From assembly GCA_000333235.1 (NCBI GenBank), contig CAPN01000051.1, positions 372,001 to 436,000 of the forward strand: a stretch of DNA of 64,000 nt, read 5' to 3'. The notes beneath the pieces were generated by a model that was not told where the DNA came from, ran no database searches, and worked only from the letters and a program-made list of their open reading frames with translations. Numbering within the stretch: position 1 is the first letter of the stretch; the number at the start of each line of letters is the position of its first letter. The stretch is from Pseudoalteromonas luteoviolacea B = ATCC 29581. Its GTDB lineage: Bacteria; Pseudomonadota; Gammaproteobacteria; Enterobacterales; Alteromonadaceae. The translations under genes were made by a program, and so were the position numbers. Below, piece by piece: positions 51,528-61,806 of the stretch.

Positions 51528-52862
51528 TTACTCCTCAACGTTTGGCTTAGGTTTACGGCGAAGTGGAGCCATTCCGTCTACATCCATTGGCGCAGCAATC
51601 GGCTTTTTCGCAATTTTTGGTTTATTTACTTTCACTTTTCCTTTGCCTGCAGAAGCAGGTTTCTTTTTATTCGTTGTTGGTTTTGTCGGTGCTTTTGGTT
51701 TTGGTTCTTTCAACCCTTTAAACTTACCTACTAAACCTTGAATTTGTGTAAATTCTAACGGATCTTTCAGGTACGATTGAATGGCTAAGTAGCTTTTCCA
51801 GTCTTTTGGGCCAACAAACGAAATTGCTGTTCCTTTAAAACCGGCGCGACCAGTACGACCTATCCGGTGTACATATTCTTCTGCGTGTTTAGGCAAATCG
51901 AAATTAATCACATGGGTGACGGATAAAAGATCCAGTCCGCGAGAAGCTACGTCTGTTGTTACAAGTACCTTAAATTGCCCTCGGCTAAATGCATCCATGA
52001 TCTCTAAACGCTTGTTTTGAGGCATATCGCCAGCAAGCGCTGCTGCATTTAACTGTTGCTCATTTAACAAGTCACTTAGCCTAGAGGTGTCGGAGCGCGT
52101 GGCTGTAAAGATAATACATTGGCCAACAGCTTCGGATTTCATAAAATGAGTAAGCAGTGCTTGTTTGTGATCTAGGTGATCGGCAAGATATAACGTTTGT
52201 GTAATGTCTTCGTGCTTTTCATGCGCATCACTGAGCATGATGCTCTTAGGTGCTTTTAATAGATTACGCGAGGTAACGCCAACCTCAGCATGGTCGAGAG
52301 TCGCAGAAAATAGTAACGTCTGACGCAAGCGATGATCGGCAGCTTCGTTAATGGCATCTAGTTGCGCTTTAAAACCTAAGTCGAGCATTCTATCAGCTTC
52401 ATCGAAAATCAGCATTTCTAAACCTTGCAGCTGCATTGAACGCTGACTCAGGTGATCGGCAATTCGTCCTGGGGTGCCAATAACAAAATGAGGGTTTTTG
52501 GCTAACGCTTTTACTTGATCGTTAAAGTTCTCACCGCCTAAAATTTTAGTCACTGAGAGCGTGTGGCTGGCAATAAGCATACGACATTGCGCGTATACTT
52601 GGTTTGCGAGTTCACGGGTAGGTGTAACTACTAATACTCGAGGATCACGTTTACTTAGTGCTTTTTGCTTTATTACGCGTTGTACAGCAGGTAATAGAAA
52701 AGCAAGGGTTTTACCTGAGCCAGTTTTAGATTGCGCGAAAACATCATGCCCAGCCAACGCGGTTGGTATGGCACGAGCCTGGATCTCGGTAGGTTCAACA
52801 ATACCTTGATGAGATAGTTGTTTTGCAAGGCGGTTATCGATACCTAAATCGGTAAAAAGCAA
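51528..52862 (-). CDS. DEAD-box RNA helicase, SrmB-like
   Basis: A 444-residue ATP-dependent RNA helicase. The Q motif ([10 protein letters not shown]), motif [11 protein letters not shown], Ia [21 protein letters not shown], and the [10 protein letters not shown] of motif VI are all present. The basic Lys/Pro-rich tail ([16 protein letters not shown]) resembles SrmB, which acts in 50S assembly. RhlE-type assignment is possible. It starts with TTG at 52862 behind GGAG, a choice supported by the family N-terminus. Confidence 0.88.
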   Translation of the reverse strand: MLFTDLGIDNRLAKQLSHQGIVEPTEIQARAIPTALAGHDVFAQSKTGSGKTLAFLLPAVQRVIKQKALSKRDPRVLVVTPTRELANQVYAQCRMLIASHTLSVTKILGGENFNDQVKALAKNPHFVIGTPGRIADHLSQRSMQLQGLEMLIFDEADRMLDLGFKAQLDAINEAADHRLRQTLLFSATLDHAEVGVTSRNLLKAPKSIMLSDAHEKHEDITQTLYLADHLDHKQALLTHFMKSEAVGQCIIFTATRSDTSRLSDLLNEQQLNAAALAGDMPQNKRLEIMDAFSRGQFKVLVTTDVASRGLDLLSVTHVINFDLPKHAEEYVHRIGRTGRAGFKGTAISFVGPKDWKSYLAIQSYLKDPLEFTQIQGLVGKFKGLKEPKPKAPTKPTTNKKKPASAGKGKVKVNKPKIAKKPIAAPMDVDGMAPLRRKPKPNVEE

Positions 52863-53095
52863 AAGAATACTCCAAAGAAATCAAAATTCTAAAAACACAT
52901 CATTATAGCAAAGCAAAAAGCGATGCCCAAAATGATTTACTCACTTTTTGTAATAATTCTAAACTCACGTATAATACGCGCCCGGCGCCGGATTTACGAT
53001 TCGGTATTCACTGTCTGCGTCGTGCTATAAACGTAGACAAAATAATACGATGGCTAATAGATTTAGCTAAGTATCAGCTTATAATAGGAAATTTT

Positions 53096-54079
53096 ATGTC
53101 TACACCTTACGTAGTATGTGCTCTCTACAAATTCGTCTCATTGCCTAATTTTAAATCGCTTCGCCAACCTTTGCTTGATGTCATGGAACAAAATGAAGTT
53201 CGCGGTACATTGTTACTTGCTGCTGAAGGGATCAATGGTACGGTCGCAGCCAAACGAGATGGCATTGATGCATTGCTAGCATGGTTAGATAAACAACCTG
53301 GTTTAGACAAGATCGTGTCAAAAGAGTCGTACGATGAAACGTGTCCTTTTTATCGTACTAAAGTAAAACTTAAAAAAGAAATTGTCACATTAGGCGTAGA
53401 GGGGATTGACCCGTTAAATGTGGTTGGTACTTACGTTAAACCACAAGATTGGAATGCGCTCATTTCAGATCCTGAGGTTGTTTTGGTTGATACTCGCAAC
53501 GATTATGAAATCGAGATTGGCACATTTAAAAACGCCGTCGATCCAAAAACCAAGACCTTCCGTGAATTCCCGCAGTGGGCGAAAGAAAATTTAGACCCAA
53601 CAAAACACAAAAAAGTCGCTATGTTCTGTACTGGGGGGATTCGCTGTGAGAAATCCACTGCATATATGAAAGAACAAGGTTTCGATGAAGTGTATCATCT
53701 TGAAGGGGGTATTTTAAAATACCTTGAAGAAGTACCAAAAGATGACACCATGTGGGAAGGCGAGTGTTTTGTATTCGATAATCGTGTAGCGGTAAACCAC
53801 GATCTCGAGAAAGGATCGTATGACCAGTGTCATGCGTGTCGTATGCCGATTACAGAGCAAGAGAAACAATGTGAAGAATATATGGTAGGTGTGTCATGTC
53901 ACCATTGCCACGATAGTTTGACAGACGAACAACGAGCTCGTTTTGCTGAGCGTCAAAAGCAAATTCAATTGGCTCAAGAGCGCGGAGAAGGTCACATAGG
54001 CCATGATGCGCAGCAAGCAATCTTAGAGCGCCGTGAACAAAAATTAGCGCAAAAAGAAGCACAGCGTAATCGCAAATAA
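53096..54079 (+). CDS. trhO: tRNA uridine(34) hydroxylase
   Basis: A rhodanese-domain protein (YceA) that forms 5-hydroxyuridine at tRNA position 34. The 327 residues have an N-terminal ferredoxin-like domain ([30 protein letters not shown]) and a rhodanese domain with the active-site Cys in [13 protein letters not shown]. Two CxxC-type pairs near the C-terminus (CHACR, CHHCHD) suggest zinc binding. It is monocistronic. Confidence 0.95.
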   Translation: MSTPYVVCALYKFVSLPNFKSLRQPLLDVMEQNEVRGTLLLAAEGINGTVAAKRDGIDALLAWLDKQPGLDKIVSKESYDETCPFYRTKVKLKKEIVTLGVEGIDPLNVVGTYVKPQDWNALISDPEVVLVDTRNDYEIEIGTFKNAVDPKTKTFREFPQWAKENLDPTKHKKVAMFCTGGIRCEKSTAYMKEQGFDEVYHLEGGILKYLEEVPKDDTMWEGECFVFDNRVAVNHDLEKGSYDQCHACRMPITEQEKQCEEYMVGVSCHHCHDSLTDEQRARFAERQKQIQLAQERGEGHIGHDAQQAILERREQKLAQKEAQRNRK

Positions 54080-54102
54080 ATCTTTACATATCAAGTTCTT
54101 TC

Positions 54103-54126
54103 AAGGCCCTCATAAGAGGGCTTTTT
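54103..54126 (+). terminator. Rho-independent terminator of trhO
   Basis: A GCCCTC/GAGGGC stem with ATAA loop is followed by five T. Confidence 0.88.
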
Positions 54127-54179
54127 ATTGTATTTACGCTAAAATAGAGCGAAGTGAGTTTAAAGTGTAAGGAATCGAC

Positions 54180-54815
54180 ATGGCGTTACACATCGTCACG
54201 CATCCATTAGTTCAGCACAAAGTAGGACTATTAAGAGAGCAGGGGATAAGTACAAAGAGTTTTCGTGAAATTGTCGCAGAAGTAGGGACGTTACTGACGT
54301 ACGAAGCGACGAAAAATCTGCCGCTTGAAACAACACAAATTACTGGTTGGGAAGGAACGTCTATCGACGTAAATCATATAAAAGGAAAAAAAATAACGGT
54401 AGTGCCTATTTTACGAGCAGGCCTTGGTATGCTAGACGGTGTACTAAGTCTTATTCCTGCGGCCAAAGTGAGTGTGGTTGGTCTTGAGCGCAATGAAGAA
54501 ACACTTGAACCAATCCCTTATTTTGAGAAGCTTGTGGGCAATATTGATGCGCGTTTGGCATTAGTGGTCGATCCAATGCTTGCGACAGGCGGGTCAATGA
54601 TTGCAACGATTAATATGTTAAAAAAAGTGGGTTGTAAGCAGATAAAAGCGATCGTTTTAGTTGCTGCTCCTGAAGGGGTTAAGGCTACGCTTGCCGCGCA
54701 TCCCGATGTTGAATTATACGCTGCGGCATTAGACAGTCATCTTAATGAAAAAGGCTATATTGTCCCAGGCCTTGGTGATGCGGGTGATAAAATTTTCGGT
54801 ACAGTTATGCGCTAA
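54180..54815 (+). CDS. upp: Uracil phosphoribosyltransferase
   Basis: Uracil salvage to UMP. The 211 residues carry the PRPP-binding loop [12 protein letters not shown], the family N-terminus [13 protein letters not shown] and the C-terminal uracil-binding [16 protein letters not shown]. It is a single gene with no visible partner permease. UraA and pur genes are not in the neighbourhood. Confidence 0.97.
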   Translation: MALHIVTHPLVQHKVGLLREQGISTKSFREIVAEVGTLLTYEATKNLPLETTQITGWEGTSIDVNHIKGKKITVVPILRAGLGMLDGVLSLIPAAKVSVVGLERNEETLEPIPYFEKLVGNIDARLALVVDPMLATGGSMIATINMLKKVGCKQIKAIVLVAAPEGVKATLAAHPDVELYAAALDSHLNEKGYIVPGLGDAGDKIFGTVMR

Positions 54816-54929
54816 GAATGTCCCCAATCTTTTTGAAATCAAGAATGTATTCGGAAACACCAATTTTCAACTTGATTGGGCATATTCTCAAGTTATCTAA
54901 AACGAACCTCGAGGTTTATTGGGTTCACA

Positions 54930-57900
54930 TTAGAAAACGGCGCTTAACATAGTCAAAATTTCTTTTATATCAGGAAGGGTTTGCTCATTACCTTCTTGCA
55001 GTAACTGGTCGGCAAGTGCTTGTTTTTTAGCATGCAGATCAACGATGCGTGCTTCTATGGTTTGATTGGCTACTAACCGATATATAGTAACGGGCTTTTC
55101 TTGTCCAATACGATGAACTCTATCTGAAGCTTGGTTTTCCACCGCAGGATTCCACCATGGATCCATATGAATAACATAACTCGCTGCGGTTAAGTTGAGG
55201 CCAAATCCGCCTGCTTTGAGACTAATTAAAAAAACGTCACTGTCACCTCGTTGGAAAGCGTCGATTTGTGTTTTTCGTACATTTACTGGCGTGCTTCCAT
55301 CGAGATAGTTAAACCGATAATTGTGTTTAATTAACTGTGCTTTGATCAGTTGTAAAAAGGCCACAAATTGACTAAAAATCAGCACTTTGTGGCCATTAAC
55401 TTTTAGACCTTCAAGCAATTCAAGCAACAAATTAATCTTACTTGACTCTATTTCTGAACTTTCAACTAATAACTGAGGAGCGCAGCAGGCTTGACGTAAT
55501 TTTACCAGTTCGGCAAGCATTCGGAGCTGTCTCTCTCCGGCATTTTTGAGCTGTGCAGTTTCGGAGAGTGTTTCTATGGCTGATAATCGAACGGATTCGT
55601 AAAATGCCAATTCGGCTTGACTTAGCTGAACGTCTAAATTGATTTCAGTTTTATGTGGTAAGCTTTTTAAGACCTGCTCTTTAGTTCGGCGTAATAAAAA
55701 AGGTGATAAGAGATATTTTAAGCCTTCACGTGCTTTTTTAGCCGCGACGGGATCGTCGTTAGCCTTTTCGATAGGTACGTTAAAGCGTTGATTAAATACT
55801 TTTAAATTGCCTAATAGTCCTGGGTTAATAAAGCGAAAAATACTCCAAAGCTCTGTAAGATTATTTTCAATAGGTGTGCCCGTAAGTGCCATTTTAAAGC
55901 CACTTTTAAATCGATATGCAGATTTTGACCGTCCAGAGAGTGGGTTCTTTAAAAACTGAGCTTCATCAGCAACGATAGTTTGCCAATGTATTGATTGGAG
56001 TTCGTTCTCCAGACGCTGCATTAAACTATAACTCACCAAAATACAATCAAACGGCTGGAGATGATTAAGTCTATCCATTCGCGCTTCGGCTGAATGAATA
56101 TGACCAAGATTGACTATCTTGAGACTCGGCGCGAATCGTAAAAATTCAGATTGCCAATTTGCACACACTGAGGTGGGGGCGACCACCATACTTGGTCCTA
56201 AACTAGCCCGTGATACGATAACCGCAATTGCTTGTAGCGTTTTACCAAGGCCCATGTCATCAGCAAGGCACGCTCCAGCTCCCCAATGTGCAAGGCGCAT
56301 TGCCCACTCGACACCTTGATGTTGATAAGGACGTAGCGATCCTTTTAACTGTGCAGGAATAACTACCTCAAGGTGCTGTGCTTCAATTAACTTTGCTTTT
56401 AATCTCTCCCACCCGGGTGCTGTTTGCATTCTAAGCCCAGTCGTAGAATCCAGTATTTGCCGAGCCGCAAGGGGAGAGAATCGGCCATTGTCAGTGAGTG
56501 AATTGAGGTTTGCTAACTTTTCATAAAGCGATTGGGATAAAGAAACAATAGTTCCATCATCCATAGGAATAAAGCGTCCTTTATGCAAATTGATTAACCC
56601 TAGTAAAGGCCTTAATGCTATTACCTGTTGTTCATCAATTCGTAGCTCGCCTACTAAATCAAACCATTCATTTTTTTTATATAGTCCTAATTGCAAATGA
56701 TGAGCTTGTAAAGGCTGAGCCAGCTCAATCCGATGACCCTTTTGCCACTCTAATTTCAACCAAGATGGTTTTTTTGTTATCACTGTATAGAGTTGCTCTA
56801 GTGTCTCTAGTGCACTTTGCAATTCACCTTGAACTAGTTGGTTGTTATCCATTTCTAGAAACGCTGGACAATATTCATCTAAGTATTCTAAACGTCTCTG
56901 TTCTTCGCTCAGGTCGCGCGTGGTTGTAATCGTTTGCATACCGATTTGAGCACTTAAAAACGAGCCCCCTATACCGGGAACTAACCTCGGACCATGTTCA
57001 CCTAATGGCATGACAGTACATTGAAATCCAAGACCTTGTCGGTATGGACGAATACGAATAATTAAAGTACTTTCCGGTGCGACTTCCTTTCTAGGTATCG
57101 CGAAAACATCAAGTTCGGAGTCAATTGGCATTAAGTTAAAGAGTGCTTGAATGGCGTCAACAGCTTTATGTTTGTGTTCGTTTGGAATAAACAGACCATG
57201 TTCACTCACAATCGATAGCACGTTTAAATCTGGTTCTAGAAATTCAAAAAGTTGGATGGTTCCATCCGCTGCCAGTTGAACCGCATAGACTTCTTTACCA
57301 AGGGCATAGTGTGGTTTCGGATTTAGAGCAATTTCGATTGCACTTTGATGCTGTTTGACCTCCAGTTTGACTTTCGTTGATTTAAATTCTGTGACTGTTT
57401 CTAAGTTCTCCGACATCGTCACCAACGTTGAGCCGACGAGTTCGCGCAGCGGCTTTAGTCCTTCGAGCAGATAATCACTTTTAAGAGAAGAGGGGGATTT
57501 TGCAACGTGTTTAAGTACTTTTTTATCGCGATTGGTTAAAAAATCGAATAAGTGTGGCTGCTCTTTTAGCTTTTGCAATTCGATGGGGCTTTCAGTTAGC
57601 CATTTTTTTCCATCATTCACTTGAAGCCAAGGTGTTAACGCAATGGCAAATCGTTGGGGTGTAAGTTGCCAAATAAGTCGCTTGGCTTGATTTAAATTTA
57701 ATTCCGGTTCGTGATTGTCGGAATTGAGCGCAACGAGTCTATCTAATGCTTTTTCCCAACTACTTTTTGATTGAACCAATCTAAATAAACTGAGCGGCAC
57801 ATCTTGGTTTCGCGCCCAATCCGCAATTAATGTCAAGCCAAGAACTTCAAAATGATCAGCGATTTTTTTCAAGCCGATAAAATCAACTTTAGTTGGCTGA

Positions 57901-59042
57901 TCTGTCCACGCGATACCAAGTTCAGTGACGAGTTTCATTAGCGCACTATGAAAATGGTCCTGTTGCCCAGGTACAAATACGCTAATCTTTGAGCTGTCAA
58001 AGGTCGCGTCATTGTCTAAGTATTTATTGACCGCATCAAGTAGTAAAGCAGGATAAAGCATGTTTGACGCTTGTTGCCGGTTTTGCCTTAAATTTTCGAC
58101 CATTTGGGCAAGCAGCAGCGAACTGTTTTTTTCTGCTTGGCTTCTCAGTGCGATAAGAGAAAATAAATAACCAAGCAACAGAAGGCCGTCAAAAAAAGGA
58201 TGCTTTTTACGACGGTACCTTTGTTTTGCAATTAGTGCTTTTTGATAACACTCGATGGCTTTTAAAAAATCAGACTGCAAAAACCAACAAAACCCGTCGA
58301 TTTGCAAACGCCAAGCGCTTTCACTGCACTCTTTAATTAATGCTTTGCTTAGTTCAGGCTCGCCTTGAAAGAGTGTGTACTGAGCAACCAGTAACCTAAG
58401 CGGTGTATTATTAGGATTATGAGCCAATACCTGATTTGCAAGCTGTAGAGTGCTCGTAATCGATAGAGAGTGGTTTAATAAAAAATCAAATCTTGAAACA
58501 AACGTTTGATACTGAATGTGTGCAGGTAATCTAAGCACTTTCTCTAACTCGAAGGGTTGAAAAAAATGTAGATTTAATATTGATAACAGCGAGTTCTCAA
58601 TCAACTGAGGATCTTTGGTCACAGGGAAAAGCGTGGTTATCTCTTGTGAATTACCAGAGCGCAACGATAAATAAGCATCGCGCTGACTGCTTTTTTCAAT
58701 AAGTCCGTCGTTTTCTGCATCTTTGAGTGCCAATGTTAAACGTTTGAACTCAATGTCACTTAACCTATCTAACGCGTTGTTGGCGAAAGAAGCCTCGATT
58801 TCAATCCCTTTTTCAGTAATGCGGATCGTCTTTTTCGCCAAAAGCGGTTGTTTTACCGAACTATCAAAACCAGTCGGGCAATTGGGTAAGATACCAGCTT
58901 GATTAACATAGAGAAGTAGTCGCTGAAATTGATTTATCGTGATGGGTTCAAACGCACAAGCGAGTACCTGTAACAACGCAATTAACTGGCCATCGATTGG
59001 ATCTTCTTCTAGCCACGTTGAGGGTTCAGTACTTAAAAACAT
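54930..59042 (-). CDS. SNF2-family DEAD/DEAH helicase with a very long N-terminal region
   Basis: A 1370-residue SWI2/SNF2-type translocase. The helicase core is C-terminal: motif I ADDMGLGKTLQ near residue 922, motif II DEAQFLKN near 1025, motif III LTGTPIENN, and motifs V-VI (SLKAGGFGLNLTAA, ASDRVHRIGQ). The first about 900 residues show no recognised domain; around 215-340 are TPR-like helices (FLKAIECYQKALIAKQ). No RapA or SWIM zinc motif is seen. It is not RapA, in which the helicase is N-terminal. It probably remodels a DNA-bound protein; the target is unknown. Confidence 0.85.
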   Translation of the reverse strand: MFLSTEPSTWLEEDPIDGQLIALLQVLACAFEPITINQFQRLLLYVNQAGILPNCPTGFDSSVKQPLLAKKTIRITEKGIEIEASFANNALDRLSDIEFKRLTLALKDAENDGLIEKSSQRDAYLSLRSGNSQEITTLFPVTKDPQLIENSLLSILNLHFFQPFELEKVLRLPAHIQYQTFVSRFDFLLNHSLSITSTLQLANQVLAHNPNNTPLRLLVAQYTLFQGEPELSKALIKECSESAWRLQIDGFCWFLQSDFLKAIECYQKALIAKQRYRRKKHPFFDGLLLLGYLFSLIALRSQAEKNSSLLLAQMVENLRQNRQQASNMLYPALLLDAVNKYLDNDATFDSSKISVFVPGQQDHFHSALMKLVTELGIAWTDQPTKVDFIGLKKIADHFEVLGLTLIADWARNQDVPLSLFRLVQSKSSWEKALDRLVALNSDNHEPELNLNQAKRLIWQLTPQRFAIALTPWLQVNDGKKWLTESPIELQKLKEQPHLFDFLTNRDKKVLKHVAKSPSSLKSDYLLEGLKPLRELVGSTLVTMSENLETVTEFKSTKVKLEVKQHQSAIEIALNPKPHYALGKEVYAVQLAADGTIQLFEFLEPDLNVLSIVSEHGLFIPNEHKHKAVDAIQALFNLMPIDSELDVFAIPRKEVAPESTLIIRIRPYRQGLGFQCTVMPLGEHGPRLVPGIGGSFLSAQIGMQTITTTRDLSEEQRRLEYLDEYCPAFLEMDNNQLVQGELQSALETLEQLYTVITKKPSWLKLEWQKGHRIELAQPLQAHHLQLGLYKKNEWFDLVGELRIDEQQVIALRPLLGLINLHKGRFIPMDDGTIVSLSQSLYEKLANLNSLTDNGRFSPLAARQILDSTTGLRMQTAPGWERLKAKLIEAQHLEVVIPAQLKGSLRPYQHQGVEWAMRLAHWGAGACLADDMGLGKTLQAIAVIVSRASLGPSMVVAPTSVCANWQSEFLRFAPSLKIVNLGHIHSAEARMDRLNHLQPFDCILVSYSLMQRLENELQSIHWQTIVADEAQFLKNPLSGRSKSAYRFKSGFKMALTGTPIENNLTELWSIFRFINPGLLGNLKVFNQRFNVPIEKANDDPVAAKKAREGLKYLLSPFLLRRTKEQVLKSLPHKTEINLDVQLSQAELAFYESVRLSAIETLSETAQLKNAGERQLRMLAELVKLRQACCAPQLLVESSEIESSKINLLLELLEGLKVNGHKVLIFSQFVAFLQLIKAQLIKHNYRFNYLDGSTPVNVRKTQIDAFQRGDSDVFLISLKAGGFGLNLTAASYVIHMDPWWNPAVENQASDRVHRIGQEKPVTIYRLVANQTIEARIVDLHAKKQALADQLLQEGNEQTLPDIKEILTMLSAVF

Positions 59043-59146
59043 TATATTGAACGTTAATTAATTAAGAGCGTGACGGTATCAGTATTTTGGTGCCCGTGCA
59101 ACGCTGCGCTCGATTTAGGCTGATCCGTTATATTCATGCGGTTAAC

Positions 59147-59172
59147 AAAAAGGGCTTATATCAAGCCCTTTG
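59147..59172 (-). terminator. Rho-independent terminator of the chemoreceptor gene
   Basis: An AAAGGGCTT/AAGCCCTTT stem lies about 20 bp past the stop, followed leftwards by TTTTTG. Confidence 0.82.
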
Positions 59173-59192
59173 TCTTTACTTAATCTTCAAAG

Positions 59193-61061
59193 TTAGACTT
59201 TGAATTGCTCAAGCATGTTTTCTTGATGCGCAATTTTATCGACCTGAGAGCGCATCGTAGAATCGACCGATTGAGAGTCTTGATAGACTTTTTCTGAAAT
59301 ACCGCGGATCGCTGCAGCGTTATCGTTGACGTTATCAACAATGTGTCCTTGTTGATTCAGCATGTTGGCAATTTCAACATTGAGGTGGACGATATTTGCA
59401 ATGGAAGTCCGCATTTTTTCGAGTGCTGAGCGCGTTTCATCCGCTTTATCAACGGTTTTAACGACGACTTGTTGAGAGAGTTTCATCACTTGAACAGCAC
59501 TGACCGCTCCAGCTTGAAGTTGATCGATCATTGCTTTAATTTCAGTGGTTGCTTCTTGTGTACGCTGAGCAAGCGTTCGAACTTCATCCGCGACTACCGC
59601 AAAACCACGTCCAGATTCACCCGCTCGCGCTGCCTCTATCGCGGCATTCAATGCTAATAGGTTCGTTTGCTCCGCAATACCATTGATCACAGAGAGTATC
59701 TGTTCGATGCCACTTGAAGACACTTCTAATTCCGTCACCACACTCACGGCTTCATCAATTTGCGAAGATAAGTGGGCGATGGTATTCGTGGTTTCAGCAA
59801 CGACTTTTTGGCCGCTAACTGCTGCACTGTCTGTTTCTTGAATGGCTTTGGCGGCGTTTTGCGCCGTACCTGCAACTTGTTTTTCGGTTTCAGTTAAATG
59901 CTCAGTTGCTGAAGTGAGGGTATCTAACGCTTTTAACTGTTTATTGATTGCTTCACGAGATTGTTTTGCTTCACGAGATGTCTGCTTAGCGTCATCTAAA
60001 ATCTCTCTGCCCAATCGCTGTATATCCCCAATCAGCATTTGCAAACGTGCGGTAAACGCATTGAAATTCTCTGCCATCGCCCTGAATTCAGGCTCTTCAG
60101 GTGCTTTTAGTCGCACCGTTAAATCGGCGTTTCCTTTTGCTATATTAGCCATTGCTTCGTTGATCTCCTCTAATGGACGAAGCAAAGAATTAATAACAAA
60201 CAACAAAATACCTATACTTGCAGCCAAAGCTACCAGGGTCAGCATAATGGAATCATTACGCATTTCTGAAACTGCACTAAATACTTTGTCTTTATCGAGT
60301 AAAACCCCCAGTTTCCAATCAATACCTTTTACCGATTCGAAGACTAAAAGCTTATCTTTCCCATCAATCGAGATTTCTTGAAAGCCAAGTTTGGCAGAGG
60401 TATTTGGCAAAAACGCTTTCATCGATTTGCCGTTTAACTTTGCATCCGGGTGCGAAATAATGGTGCCATCATTGCTGACCATAAAAGCGAAGCCAGCATT
60501 AAAGAGCTTAAACTCATTTATCATGTCACTGAGTTTCGCCAAACTTACATCAAAGAAAATGGCACCGTGAAACTGATTGTTTTTCTTAACGACAGTACCG
60601 ATAGACACTAAGATCTCTTTGGTGACTGCGTCCGCATAAGGGGCAGTCACAATGGTTTGATTGGCGTTTTTTGCATCGGTATACCAAGGACGTTTGCGCG
60701 GATCCCACGTTGGACCGGGATCCCAGGTTGGGTCGCTTGCTACGTATTTGCCTGTAGATTCTTGCCCATAGCCTATCAATAAAAAGGTTGAGGTCAGTTT
60801 AGGCTGCGAAAGGATAGGGTAAGCGTCTTCCAGTGAGGAGGTTGTACCAACTAGACTGGTGGTTAGCTCAGCGAGGTCAATAGAGCCTTGTACTTGTGAG
60901 GTAACCGTATTACTAATGCCTTGTAAAATCTCATCAACACTATGATTAACTTGTGTTTCTAAGTTTTTTTCAAGTAAGAAATATTGCTTAATTGATAATG
61001 TCCCAAGTGCAATAACAAGCACGAGTGACGAGAGTAATACGATTTTGTGTTTAAACTTCAC
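59193..61061 (-). CDS. Methyl-accepting chemotaxis protein, dCache sensor
   Basis: An inner-membrane chemoreceptor of about 622 residues. The order is TM1 (about 7-25), a periplasmic dCache sensor of about 240 residues with [11 protein letters not shown]2 (about 268-290), HAMP ([23 protein letters not shown]) and the signalling domain with hairpin tip [35 protein letters not shown]. No CheR-docking pentapeptide is seen. I start at GTG 61061 because AGGAG lies 8 bp upstream; the frame opens at 61079. An unusual duplicated TWDP stretch lies in the sensor. The ligand is unknown. Confidence 0.93.
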   Translation of the reverse strand: MKFKHKIVLLSSLVLVIALGTLSIKQYFLLEKNLETQVNHSVDEILQGISNTVTSQVQGSIDLAELTTSLVGTTSSLEDAYPILSQPKLTSTFLLIGYGQESTGKYVASDPTWDPGPTWDPRKRPWYTDAKNANQTIVTAPYADAVTKEILVSIGTVVKKNNQFHGAIFFDVSLAKLSDMINEFKLFNAGFAFMVSNDGTIISHPDAKLNGKSMKAFLPNTSAKLGFQEISIDGKDKLLVFESVKGIDWKLGVLLDKDKVFSAVSEMRNDSIMLTLVALAASIGILLFVINSLLRPLEEINEAMANIAKGNADLTVRLKAPEEPEFRAMAENFNAFTARLQMLIGDIQRLGREILDDAKQTSREAKQSREAINKQLKALDTLTSATEHLTETEKQVAGTAQNAAKAIQETDSAAVSGQKVVAETTNTIAHLSSQIDEAVSVVTELEVSSSGIEQILSVINGIAEQTNLLALNAAIEAARAGESGRGFAVVADEVRTLAQRTQEATTEIKAMIDQLQAGAVSAVQVMKLSQQVVVKTVDKADETRSALEKMRTSIANIVHLNVEIANMLNQQGHIVDNVNDNAAAIRGISEKVYQDSQSVDSTMRSQVDKIAHQENMLEQFKV

Positions 61062-61153
61062 CGAACTTCTCCTAAACACTTTGGTATACTAAAAGTTAAA
61101 GGATTTTTAAAAACTTGCAAATTCTTTGCACGTTATCCCAGTTATTTTTATTG

Positions 61154-61642
61154 TTAAGCCTCTTTATCGTCTGGCACTACGGTTTTTTGCAATAATGTTT
61201 CGGTTTCTATTGCAATGTCTTTCATCTTAATAGCATACAGTTCTAAGCGTTTTTCTTCTTCTGTTTTAGGCTTAAACTTAGGTACATCTACCGGATAGCC
61301 TGCTTGATCCATTGCGATAAAACTAATTACGCAATGGTTAGTTTCGACGAGTTGTTGTTTTTTCGGATCACCACAGCGGACGCGAATGAAGATTTGCATA
61401 CTGGTTTTTCCGGTATGTGCGATTTGCGCTGTTACTTCAACAATTTGCCCAACAAGAATTGGGCGATGAAAACGAACACCAGCCACAGAAACGGTTACAC
61501 AATAGTTGCCACTCCAACCTGCTGCACACGCATATCCAGCTTGGTCAATCCATTTCATCACAACACCACCGTGGACTTTACCACCAAAGTTGACGTCGGT
61601 AGGTTCCGCTAAAAAACGAAAAGTGAGTTGATGCTGTGGCAT
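61154..61642 (-). CDS. Acyl-CoA thioesterase, hotdog fold
   Basis: A roughly 162-residue thioesterase (acyl-CoA thioester hydrolase, YciA/BFIT type). The key motif is FGGKVHGGVVMKWIDQAGYACA with the acidic catalytic Asp, followed by VAGVRFHRPILVGQIVEV. The ATG at 61642 has GGAG seven bases before it, so it is preferred to the TTG at 61663. It precedes the chemoreceptor gene and follows the ETF-QO terminator. The substrate chain length is unknown. Confidence 0.87.
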   Translation of the reverse strand: MPQHQLTFRFLAEPTDVNFGGKVHGGVVMKWIDQAGYACAAGWSGNYCVTVSVAGVRFHRPILVGQIVEVTAQIAHTGKTSMQIFIRVRCGDPKKQQLVETNHCVISFIAMDQAGYPVDVPKFKPKTEEEKRLELYAIKMKDIAIETETLLQKTVVPDDKEA

Positions 61643-61685
61643 AGAAAGTCTCCGTAATGACAAGTACTTAGTATAGTATAGACAT

Positions 61686-61709
61686 GAAAAAGGGGCTTTG
61701 CGCCCCTTG
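61686..61709 (-). terminator. Rho-independent terminator of ETF-QO
   Basis: An AAGGGGC/GCCCCTT stem lies about 100 bp after the ETF-QO stop, followed leftwards by a T-run. It precedes the thioesterase gene. Confidence 0.8.
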
Positions 61710-61806
61710 CAATTCAGGATTTGGTAACTTTGTCGATTATGTTAACATTTCTCTTTCAAAATCAATGTTTTTTATAAAAAAAACAAACAAAGCAAATTCG
61801 AAACAG

